Source: Lachnospiraceae bacterium
GTDB lineage: Bacteria; Bacillota; Clostridia; Lachnospirales; Lachnospiraceae
Assembly (NCBI GenBank): GCA_017964055.1
Contig: JAGCSS010000275.1
Location: 1 to 5,745, forward strand
DNA length: 5,745 bases
Direction: 5' to 3'
How positions within the stretch are numbered: the stretch's first letter is position 1; each line of letters begins with the position of its first letter. This document shows, piece after piece, positions 1 to 5,745 of the stretch. The position numbers and the translations under genes are program-made. The notes under the pieces were generated by a model. The model searched no databases. It was not told where the DNA came from and worked only from the letters and a program-made list of their open reading frames with translations.

Positions 1-143
1 AAAAGGGTAACGCCCTTTACGGATACGGGCTTTACTTTAAGCCGCGACGGAAGCGCCGTATCCTTAACCGCGGGATTGCTCGCCACCGCTAGGATCAGGC
101 TCTCGTTCATATATTTCAGATACTTTTCGTACAGTTCACCCAT
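1..143 (-). CDS. 5' part of a hypothetical protein, possibly a SAM-dependent methyltransferase (partial)
   Basis: An open frame runs on the minus strand from an ATG at 143 to the left edge without a stop, giving 47 codons. The protein begins MGELYEKYLKYMNESLILAV and continues with a basic stretch of K, V, P and R residues. AAAGGA (149-154) lies 5 nt before the ATG, and an in-frame TGA not far upstream leaves this as the only ATG start. It follows the phosphodiesterase gene by 71 bp in the same direction with no terminator between, so the two are probably co-transcribed. The N-terminus resembles, from memory, the amphipathic start of a clostridial class I SAM-dependent methyltransferase family. 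No SAM-binding motif falls inside the window, so the function is only a guess; that it is a real gene is fairly likely. Confidence 0.6.
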   Translation of the reverse strand, partial: MGELYEKYLKYMNESLILAVASNPAVKDTALPSRLKVKPVSVKGVTL

Positions 144-214
144 ACAGATCCTTTCGCTTCGTTTCAGGCACTCGCAGATTCGCCTTCGTCAAATACTGCT
201 TGCCTTTCATATAA

Positions 215-1033
215 TCAGAACCGTATCTCCGGTTCGTAGAGCTCGAATATCAGCACCTCGTTTTTCTTTTTGAGCCCCTCGATATCGCCGTCGGGGCGCA
301 CGGTCCAGACCGCTCTCATCGCGCCGAAAGCCTCGGCGAGCCTGACCGTGAGCGATGTCTTTTTAACGTTGTAAGCAATAAAATGCGGACGCGCGATGAC
401 GTTCAGCAGGCAGTTGGACAGCAGGAACGCCTGCCATCCGGGCAGCTCCTGTTTCATGTCCGAGTAGGGCCCTGCCAGCTGTCCGCGCAGGATATCGGGA
501 GCATTCTTCCGGAACCACTGCACGATAAACGGTGAAAAACTCTCGATGCAGAAAAGTCCCTTATATGCGCGCAGCATCGGCAAAGTCTTGCTGCAGAGCA
601 GGTTATTCTTCGGGCCGTTCTTAAACTCGACGAGCAGCGGCACTCGGCCGTCCACGAGTTCCAGGACCTCCGAGAAAAGCGGTATCTTCTCGTCGGTGCC
701 GCAGAGGCGGAAATTGCACAGTTCCTCATAGGTGTAGGCGTCAACCCTGCCGTCTATGCCGCATACGCGGTTCAGCGTATCGTCATGGAACACGACGATC
801 TGCTCATCCTTTGACAGCTGCAGGTCGAGCTCGATGCCGTATCCGGCATCCGCCGCCCGCCCGAACGCCGCCAGCGAGTTCTCGGGCACCTTTTTATCCT
901 TGGTATGCAGACCGCGATGAGCCAGATTCAGATGATAAAAGTCCTGTCTTGTTTTTTCGCAGCCCCTGCCGGGCGCGACCAGGAAACACACCAGACCAAG
1001 GATGATAACGATCACCAAAAGCACGATCCACAT
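215..1033 (-). CDS. Membrane-anchored glycerophosphodiester phosphodiesterase family protein
   Basis: This 272-residue protein belongs to the GDPD family of TIM-barrel enzymes, which hydrolyse glycerophosphodiesters to glycerol 3-phosphate and an alcohol using a divalent metal. Residues 2-20 form one hydrophobic segment, probably an uncleaved membrane anchor that places the domain outside the membrane. The family signature is intact: H39-R40-G, P50-E51-N52, the E68-x-D70 metal pair, H83-D84 as the second catalytic histidine region, and E136-x-K138 further on. The length suits a single-domain GDPD plus anchor. GGAGGT (1041-1046) sits 7 nt before the ATG, which supports the start. It is divergent from the ATP synthase operon and probably heads a transcript with the partial gene downstream. 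A role in lipid or teichoic-acid headgroup recycling is an inference; the substrate cannot be read from the sequence. Confidence 0.93.
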   Translation of the reverse strand: MWIVLLVIVIILGLVCFLVAPGRGCEKTRQDFYHLNLAHRGLHTKDKKVPENSLAAFGRAADAGYGIELDLQLSKDEQIVVFHDDTLNRVCGIDGRVDAYTYEELCNFRLCGTDEKIPLFSEVLELVDGRVPLLVEFKNGPKNNLLCSKTLPMLRAYKGLFCIESFSPFIVQWFRKNAPDILRGQLAGPYSDMKQELPGWQAFLLSNCLLNVIARPHFIAYNVKKTSLTVRLAEAFGAMRAVWTVRPDGDIEGLKKKNEVLIFELYEPEIRF

Positions 1034-1040
1034 AGCGCAA

Positions 1041-1046
1041 ACCTCC
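1041..1046 (-). promoter_or_regulatory. Ribosome binding site of the GDPD gene
   Basis: GGAGGT on the minus strand lies 7 nt before the ATG at 1033, an optimal spacing. It supports the start that includes the N-terminal hydrophobic anchor. Confidence 0.8.
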
Positions 1047-1068
1047 GCACTTACCTATATTCCGTTTT

Positions 1069-1098
1069 ATTATAACACTTTTGCGCCTAAAGTGTGAT
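1069..1098 (-). promoter_or_regulatory. Predicted sigma-A promoter of the GDPD gene
   Basis: On the minus strand a perfect TATAAT (-10, 1069-1074) follows ATCACA (-35, 1093-1098, four of six consensus bases) across an 18-bp spacer. Transcription would begin near 1062, giving a leader of about 30 nt with the GGAGGT site inside it. The consensus -10 and the position are convincing; the -35 is only moderate. Confidence 0.6.
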
Positions 1099-1151
1099 GC
1101 TTTATTAAATATGTTTTTCTTGATTTTTTGCCCTCAATATTCATAAATGTG

Positions 1152-1180
1152 TTGCTTTTTTACCGCATTCATGTTATAAT
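1152..1180 (+). promoter_or_regulatory. Predicted upstream promoter (P1) of the atp operon
   Basis: TTGCTT (-35, 1152-1157) and a perfect TATAAT (-10, 1175-1180) are separated by 17 bp. A TG at 1172-1173, one base before the -10, makes it an extended -10 promoter. Transcription would start near 1187, leaving a leader of about 200 nt before the first gene. This is the best plus-strand promoter match upstream of the operon. Confidence 0.65.
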
Positions 1181-1240
1181 TTTACAAATTCGAGTCGTTA
1201 TTACATGTTTCGTGGACCAGGCGGTGTCGATCGCGCCCAC

Positions 1241-1284
1241 TATCGTGTATTTTTGTGGTTTTCGGTTGTATTTACCACACGATA
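1241..1284. repeat. Long-spaced inverted repeat around promoter P2
   Basis: TATCGTGT at 1241-1248 is the exact reverse complement of ACACGATA at 1277-1284, with arm centres 36 bp apart. A second, overlapping pair, TGTGGT (1254-1259) and ACCACA (1274-1279), is nested inside and would compete with it if folded. The arms flank the P2 -35 and enter the -35/-10 spacer. This could be a pair of operator half-sites or an RNA hairpin in the P1 transcript; the sequence does not decide. Confidence 0.5.
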
Positions 1285-1294
1285 TCACTATAAT
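1266..1294 (+). promoter_or_regulatory. Predicted downstream promoter (P2) of the atp operon
   Basis: TTGTAT (-35, 1266-1271) and a perfect TATAAT (-10, 1289-1294) are separated by 17 bp. Transcription would start near 1301, about 90 nt before the first gene. The -35 matches the consensus only in its TTG. One arm of an inverted repeat (1277-1284) lies in the spacer, so a bound protein there would compete with RNA polymerase. Confidence 0.55.
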
Positions 1295-1313
1295 GTATAT
1301 GTAGATTTATTTC

Positions 1314-1326
1314 TTCCGTTACGGAA
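1314..1326. repeat. Perfect 13-bp palindrome downstream of P2
   Basis: TTCCGT, a central T, then ACGGAA form a perfect palindrome centred about 20 bp after the predicted P2 start near 1301. The size and position would suit an operator for a dimeric regulator. With a one-base centre it folds poorly as RNA, so a DNA site is the better reading. I do not recognise it as the box of a known regulator. Confidence 0.45.
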
Positions 1327-1389
1327 CTTGTACTGCCGCCGAATTGCATTATCGTAAGACGATGCATCTTATGTGTAAGGGAATTCACG

Positions 1390-1677
1390 ATGGATGAGAA
1401 ACAGCAGAAAAGACGTAAATATATCTCCGAAATCGCCAAGCAGCTCTCCTGGCTGACGCAGCTCGGGTTATCGCTCATCACACCCATCCTGCTCTGCATA
1501 CTGGGCTGCGTGTTTTTATGCAATAAAACCGGTATTGGCGAGTGGATCTTCATTCCGGGCTTCATACTCGGGATCGGTGCCTCGTTTATGACGGGATACA
1601 AGTTTTTCCTCTCGGAATCAGCAAAGAGCAAAAAGGACAAGGACAAGCGCAAAATCGGCTTCAACCGCCACACATGA
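1390..1677 (+). CDS. atpZ: AtpZ/AtpI-family small membrane protein (ATPase gene1 type)
   Basis: This 95-residue protein has the layout of the AtpZ/AtpI family (F0F1-ATPase gene 1). It has a basic N-terminus (1-18), two membrane helices (about 21-44 and 52-72) joined by a short turn near N45-G50, and a very basic lysine-rich tail (79-92). The second helix holds the glycine-rich run IPGFILGIGASFMTGYKFF typical of the family. AAGGG (1377-1381) lies 8 nt before the ATG. It is the first gene of the atp operon, 27 bp before atpI. In alkaliphilic Bacillus, AtpZ acts with AtpI in Mg2+ (and possibly Ca2+) supply to the ATP synthase, so that role is inferred here. Family assignment rests on topology, size, motif and position; sequence in this family is weakly conserved. 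Confidence 0.8.
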   Translation: MDEKQQKRRKYISEIAKQLSWLTQLGLSLITPILLCILGCVFLCNKTGIGEWIFIPGFILGIGASFMTGYKFFLSESAKSKKDKDKRKIGFNRHT

Positions 1678-1704
1678 CGCGGTCCGGAGGAGTACAGATC
1701 ATTT

Positions 1705-2181
1705 ATGTTACAGCCCGCAGTTAAAAAAGAAACCAGGAACGTTCTCATCATCACGATCATCGGCGTAGCGCTGATGCTGATAGTTTTTACGATATTACAT
1801 CTGATAATCCCGGACAAGGTCCCGCTCGACTATAAGGTTTTCCTCGGCGGTATCTGCGGAGGAGCGGTCGCTTTCCTCAATTTCTTCCTGATGGCCCTGA
1901 CGGTCCAGAAGGTCGCAGCGATGGAGGACCGCGATCAGGCGACCAAGATGATGCGTCTCAGCTATTCGCGCAGGCTCGGCATCCAGTGCATATGGATCGT
2001 CGTCGCAATATTCGCTCCCTGCTTTAACGCAGCGGCAGGCATCATCCCCATTTTCTTCCCGAGCCTCGGCATCAAGATCTACGGCATCTTCCGCAAGGAT
2101 CTGAAGACCCCGACCGCACCCGCTCCCGAAGCTCAGCCCGCAGATAACGGACCTGACGCGTCGCAGTCGGAAAACGGCTGA
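1705..2181 (+). CDS. atpI: ATP synthase subunit I (AtpI), accessory protein
   Basis: This 158-residue protein has four likely membrane segments at about 13-35, 44-68, 91-108 and 111-127. A glycine-rich second segment (FLGGICGGAVAFLNFFLMAL, 46-65) is followed by a charged loop and SYSRR (86-90), as in clostridial subunit I proteins. The C-terminal 25 residues are rich in Pro, Ala, Asp and Glu and probably disordered. AtpI is not part of the finished enzyme; in several bacteria, including Acetobacterium woodii, it helps assemble the c-ring. The GGAGGAG site (1686-1692) is 12-14 nt before the ATG, longer than ideal, and no alternative in-frame start is closer, so translation may be modest. It sits just before atpB, the usual place. 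Confidence 0.85.
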   Translation: MLQPAVKKETRNVLIITIIGVALMLIVFTILHLIIPDKVPLDYKVFLGGICGGAVAFLNFFLMALTVQKVAAMEDRDQATKMMRLSYSRRLGIQCIWIVVAIFAPCFNAAAGIIPIFFPSLGIKIYGIFRKDLKTPTAPAPEAQPADNGPDASQSENG

Positions 2182-2289
2182 GCGCCGGCACAGCTCCTTT
2201 AAGGAGTATTCATTACTTTCGTAATAAATTTGCTAACATAAATTTATTAGATATCTTATTCTCTAGGACAGGAGGTGAAGTACTGGTAA
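2182..2289 (+). promoter_or_regulatory. atpI-atpB spacer with hairpins and a possible internal promoter
   Basis: At 108 bp this is the longest gap in the operon. It contains a 13-bp palindrome CTCCTT-T-AAGGAG (2194-2206), a small ATTAC/GTAAT hairpin (2212-2225), and a 10-bp perfect AT-only stem (2222-2231 with 2240-2249, loop of 8). A weak promoter match, TTGCTA (2230-2235), 16 bp, TATCTT (2252-2257), overlaps the AT stem and would allow the structural genes to be expressed apart from the accessory genes. No U-tract follows the stems, so a full terminator is unlikely. Confidence 0.4.
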
Positions 2290-3051
2290 ATGGACAAACT
2301 AAGTATTACAGGCCCCAAAATCCGATTTGAGATCCCATATGATTTTCCTCTGCTCGGACGGATAAGGATCACGGACACACTGATAATCAGCTGGGTAGTC
2401 ATGCTGATCATCACGCTGCTGTGCATCTGGCTGACCAGAGGACTCAAAGTCGAGAAGATCTCAAAGAAGCAGGCGTTTGCCGAAATGCTCGTTGAGATGG
2501 CGGATAAGTTTGTAATAGGCAATATGGGTGAGAAGTTCGCCTACATGGTACCGTTTGTCGCCGCGTTGTTCGCGACGAGCCTCGTATCCAATCTGATCAG
2601 TCTGTTCGGTGTCTGGAGCCCTACGGCCGATCTGAACACCGAGGCGGCATGGGCGATCGTAGTATTCATTATGATCACCAGGCAAAAGATCAAGGCGAAC
2701 GGACTCGGCGGTTATCTGAAAGGATTTACCGAACCTATTGTCATCATGACCCCTTTTAATATGCTCTCCGAGCTGTCGACACCGATCAGTATGGCCGGCC
2801 GTCATTTCGGAAACATCTTATCCGGTGTCGTAATCAACGGCCTGATGTACACAGCGCTTGCCGTAGCAAGCTCAAAACTGCTCGGGCTTCTGCCCGGCGC
2901 CGTGGGAGCACTGCTCTCACAGATCCCGATCCTGGATGTCGGTATCCCGGCTATCCTTTCGGTTTACTTCGACTGGTTCACCGGCGTCATGCAGGCATTT
3001 ATCTTCTGCATGCTGACAACGATGTATATCGCCAACGCGGCCGAAGCATGA
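2290..3051 (+). CDS. atpB: F-type ATP synthase subunit a
   Basis: Subunit a is the Fo stator channel protein that passes ions to and from the c-ring. The 253 residues give about five membrane segments (near 28-48, 84-106, 119-131, 174-204, 216-250). PTADLN (111-116) follows the second segment. The essential stator arginine is R171 in GRHFGN, equivalent to E. coli R210, and Q235 in MQAFIF matches E. coli Q252. E. coli E219 is replaced by V180, while the H245 position carries D228, so the channel's acidic group appears moved to the last helix. AGGAGG (2270-2275) lies 14 nt before the ATG; an in-frame TAA right before the ATG (2287-2289) excludes a longer start. Followed by atpE after 45 bp. Confidence 0.97.
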   Translation: MDKLSITGPKIRFEIPYDFPLLGRIRITDTLIISWVVMLIITLLCIWLTRGLKVEKISKKQAFAEMLVEMADKFVIGNMGEKFAYMVPFVAALFATSLVSNLISLFGVWSPTADLNTEAAWAIVVFIMITRQKIKANGLGGYLKGFTEPIVIMTPFNMLSELSTPISMAGRHFGNILSGVVINGLMYTALAVASSKLLGLLPGAVGALLSQIPILDVGIPAILSVYFDWFTGVMQAFIFCMLTTMYIANAAEA

Positions 3052-3060
3052 TCTTGGTAA

Positions 3061-3369
<309 letters not shown>

Positions 3370-3407
3370 TGAGCCTCAACGGTAACTAAGAATCATCGCA
3401 TTTATAG

Positions 3408-3413
3408 AGGAGG
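3408..3413 (+). promoter_or_regulatory. Ribosome binding site supporting the GTG start of atpF
   Basis: AGGAGG lies 9 nt before GTG 3423-3425. No ATG in this frame is suitably placed near it: the next methionine is residue 35, inside the membrane helix. This fixes the unusual GTG as the start. Confidence 0.8.
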
Positions 3414-3422
3414 TTTAAGGAC

Positions 3423-3953
3423 GTGTTATTCAACATACCGTTTTTAGCAGAGACTGCTACGCAGGATCTGGTTTCGGTCGCTCCGTGGACCTTTATCGCG
3501 CAGATCTGTAACTTGTTCATTCAGATGCTTCTCATTAAGAAGTTCCTCTTCAAGCCCATTCGCGAGATGCTCGCGAAGCGCCAGGAGCTTGCGGACGAAA
3601 AGATCCGTAAGGCCGAGGCCGATCAGGTTGCCGCAGAGGAGTTGAAGAGCAGCTATGAGAAGAACATGCAGCAGGCAAAAGACAAGGCTGGCGAGATCTT
3701 AGCCACTGCCCAGAAGAACGCCGCCACACAGAGCGACGAGATCATCAGGGCGGCTAACGAGCAGGCCATCGCCATGAAGTCAAAAGCCGAAGCTGATATC
3801 GCTCAGGAGCGCCGCAAGGCCGTTAACGAGCTGAAAGGCGAGATCGGAAGCATGGCTATGGAGATCGCCGGCAAGGTTATCGAGCGCGAGATCAGCGAGA
3901 AGGATCACGCAAAACTGATCGACGAATTTATTGAAAATGTAGGAAAGGCATAA
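3423..3953 (+). CDS. atpF: F-type ATP synthase subunit b
   Basis: Subunit b is the peripheral stalk that holds F1 against the turning rotor. The 176 residues have the classic layout: a short N-terminus, one membrane helix at about 18-40 that includes W22 and N30, the basic exit KKFLFKPIREML (39-50), then a long charged helix rich in Ala, Glu, Lys and Gln (50-135) forming the dimeric coiled coil. The C-terminal part, SMAMEIAGKVIEREI (143-157) onward, is the region that binds delta. Translation starts at GTG. A 7-bp hairpin covers the stop codon. Only one b gene is seen, so the stalk is probably a homodimer, as in most Firmicutes. atpH follows after 39 bp. Confidence 0.96.
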   Translation: MLFNIPFLAETATQDLVSVAPWTFIAQICNLFIQMLLIKKFLFKPIREMLAKRQELADEKIRKAEADQVAAEELKSSYEKNMQQAKDKAGEILATAQKNAATQSDEIIRAANEQAIAMKSKAEADIAQERRKAVNELKGEIGSMAMEIAGKVIEREISEKDHAKLIDEFIENVGKA

Positions 3954-3963
3954 TGCTTATGCC
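3947..3963 (+). repeat. Hairpin over the atpF stop codon
   Basis: GGCATAA (3947-3953) and TTATGCC (3957-3963) are perfect 7-bp complements with a TGC loop. The TAA stop of atpF is the last part of the left arm. No T-run follows, so it is not an intrinsic terminator. It might be an mRNA processing or stability element, or affect re-initiation at atpH 30 nt later. Confidence 0.5.
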
Positions 3964-3992
3964 GGCACAAGAGTGCAGAAGGAGCAAATACT

Positions 3993-4532
3993 ATGACAGA
4001 GCGTGCAGGAGTATACGGAGGCAGCTTGTATGACCTCGCTGCCGAAGAACAGCTCACTGAACCCATCATGAAGGATTTGCTTGAGGTCCGCGAGATTTTC
4101 AGAGAAAACCAGGATTACTTACGACTCTTAAGCGAACCCTCCATCAAAAGAGAAGAACGCATCGGCCTGATAGAGAAGGCGTTCGGCACGGCTTGTGAAA
4201 GATATTTTGTGAGCTTTTTGAAGCTCTTATGCGACCGCGGCATGCTCGGTGAATACGAAGGCTGCGCGGAAGCGTACAAGAAGCGCTACAATGCGGATCA
4301 CAATATCGCAGAAGCAGTTGTTACCAGCGCCGTTGCTCTCAGCGACGGACAGCTGAGCAGCCTTGAGGAGAAGCTCGGCGAGATGAGCGGAAAGACCGTT
4401 TCCCTCACCCAGAAGCTCGATCCCAGGGTACTCGCAGGCATTAAGGTAGAGCTCGAAGGAAAGCAGCTTGACGGAACCGTTCTCGGTCGTCTTAACGGCA
4501 TGTCCAGGCAGCTCGACGAAATAATAATTTAA
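3993..4532 (+). CDS. atpH: F-type ATP synthase subunit delta
   Basis: Delta (the OSCP equivalent) sits on top of F1 and links the alpha subunit N-termini to the b stalk. The 179 residues show the two-domain form. The N-terminal helical bundle (1-105) begins with Y8 and YDLAAEEQ (13-20) and includes FLKLLCDRGML (75-85). The C-terminal beta domain begins at about 108 with VVTSAVALS and ends in DPRVLAGIKVELEGKQLDGT (143-162), the family's conserved final motif. AAGGAG (3979-3984) lies 8 nt before the ATG. The length is usual for the family. The stop TAA (4530-4532) runs straight into the AAGGA that serves atpA, so translation of the two genes may be coupled. Confidence 0.95.
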   Translation: MTERAGVYGGSLYDLAAEEQLTEPIMKDLLEVREIFRENQDYLRLLSEPSIKREERIGLIEKAFGTACERYFVSFLKLLCDRGMLGEYEGCAEAYKKRYNADHNIAEAVVTSAVALSDGQLSSLEEKLGEMSGKTVSLTQKLDPRVLAGIKVELEGKQLDGTVLGRLNGMSRQLDEIII

Positions 4533-4547
4533 GGATGGAATGGACTT

Positions 4548-5745
<1,198 letters not shown>

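Larger units (their letters stand above)
1034..1389. other. Divergent intergenic region between GDPD gene and atp operon
   Basis: This 356-bp stretch separates the divergent GDPD and atp transcription units and holds no credible gene. The left half (about 1060-1200) is AT-rich and carries one minus-strand promoter and one plus-strand promoter. The right half carries a second plus-strand promoter, a long-spaced inverted repeat, a 13-bp palindrome and a small ATCGT/ACGAT hairpin (1351-1363, loop AAG). A GC-rich patch at 1211-1240 can fold weakly (GTGG 1212-1215 with CCAC 1237-1240, GGCG 1220-1223 with CGCC 1234-1237). I recognise no riboswitch, tRNA or T-box. Confidence 0.75.

Noticed and set aside
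136..210. A 24-codon minus-strand frame (starting MKGKQYLTK) between the GDPD gene and the partial gene
   Set aside because: It overlaps the start of the partial gene by a few bases and could in principle couple translation, but it has no ribosome site and is too short to support.
76..273. A 65-codon plus-strand open frame near the left edge
   Set aside because: It overlaps the start of the partial minus-strand gene and the end of the GDPD gene on the opposite strand, and its Arg/Ile/Ser-rich translation is not protein-like.
1187..1389. A riboswitch or other structured RNA in the long P1 leader
   Set aside because: Only short stems can be drawn, with no recognised conserved core and no terminator or ribosome-site switch.
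1272..1817. A 181-codon minus-strand open frame across the promoter region, atpZ and atpI
   Set aside because: It runs antisense to two genes of recognisable families and into the promoter region; its protein looks like random sequence.
2461..2805. A 114-codon minus-strand frame inside atpB
   Set aside because: It is a shadow of the well-conserved subunit a gene on the opposite strand.

Overview
The window comes from the chromosome of an anaerobic Clostridia-type Firmicute. This rests on strong AGGAGG-type Shine-Dalgarno sites, the atp gene order, roughly half G+C coding DNA with AT-rich promoter regions, and the style of the proteins. A fermentative Lachnospiraceae/Oscillospiraceae relative is my best guess, but nothing here fixes the genus.

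Left part, minus strand (1-1033): a membrane-anchored glycerophosphodiester phosphodiesterase-family gene, followed 71 bp downstream by the first 47 codons of a second gene that runs off the left edge. That second gene looks like a clostridial SAM-dependent methyltransferase-type protein, but this is only a resemblance. Both probably come from one minus-strand promoter near 1069-1098.

Middle (1034-1389): a 356-bp divergent intergenic region with no gene. It holds the minus-strand promoter, two good tandem plus-strand promoters (-10 boxes at 1175-1180 and 1289-1294), a long-spaced inverted repeat around the second promoter, and a perfect 13-bp palindrome just after its predicted start. These are candidate control elements of the operon that follows.

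Right part, plus strand (1390-5745): an F-type ATP synthase operon in the order atpZ-like, atpI, atpB (a), atpE (c), atpF (b), atpH (delta), atpA (alpha, cut at residue 399 by the window edge). The remaining genes atpG, atpD and atpC are expected beyond the edge. The first two genes encode small membrane accessory proteins linked in other species to c-ring assembly and Mg2+/Ca2+ supply. The next three build the membrane Fo motor, delta joins the stator to F1, and alpha is the non-catalytic nucleotide-binding subunit.

The most informative result is in subunit c. It carries the Na+-binding residue set, with a second glutamate (E31) besides the usual E64, followed by T65, T66 and Y69. This matches the two-carboxylate Na+ rotor type described for Fusobacterium nucleatum, so the enzyme is predicted to be Na+-coupled. 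The rest is a standard ATP synthase operon. I found no defence system, mobile element, CRISPR array, RNA gene or clearly novel system.
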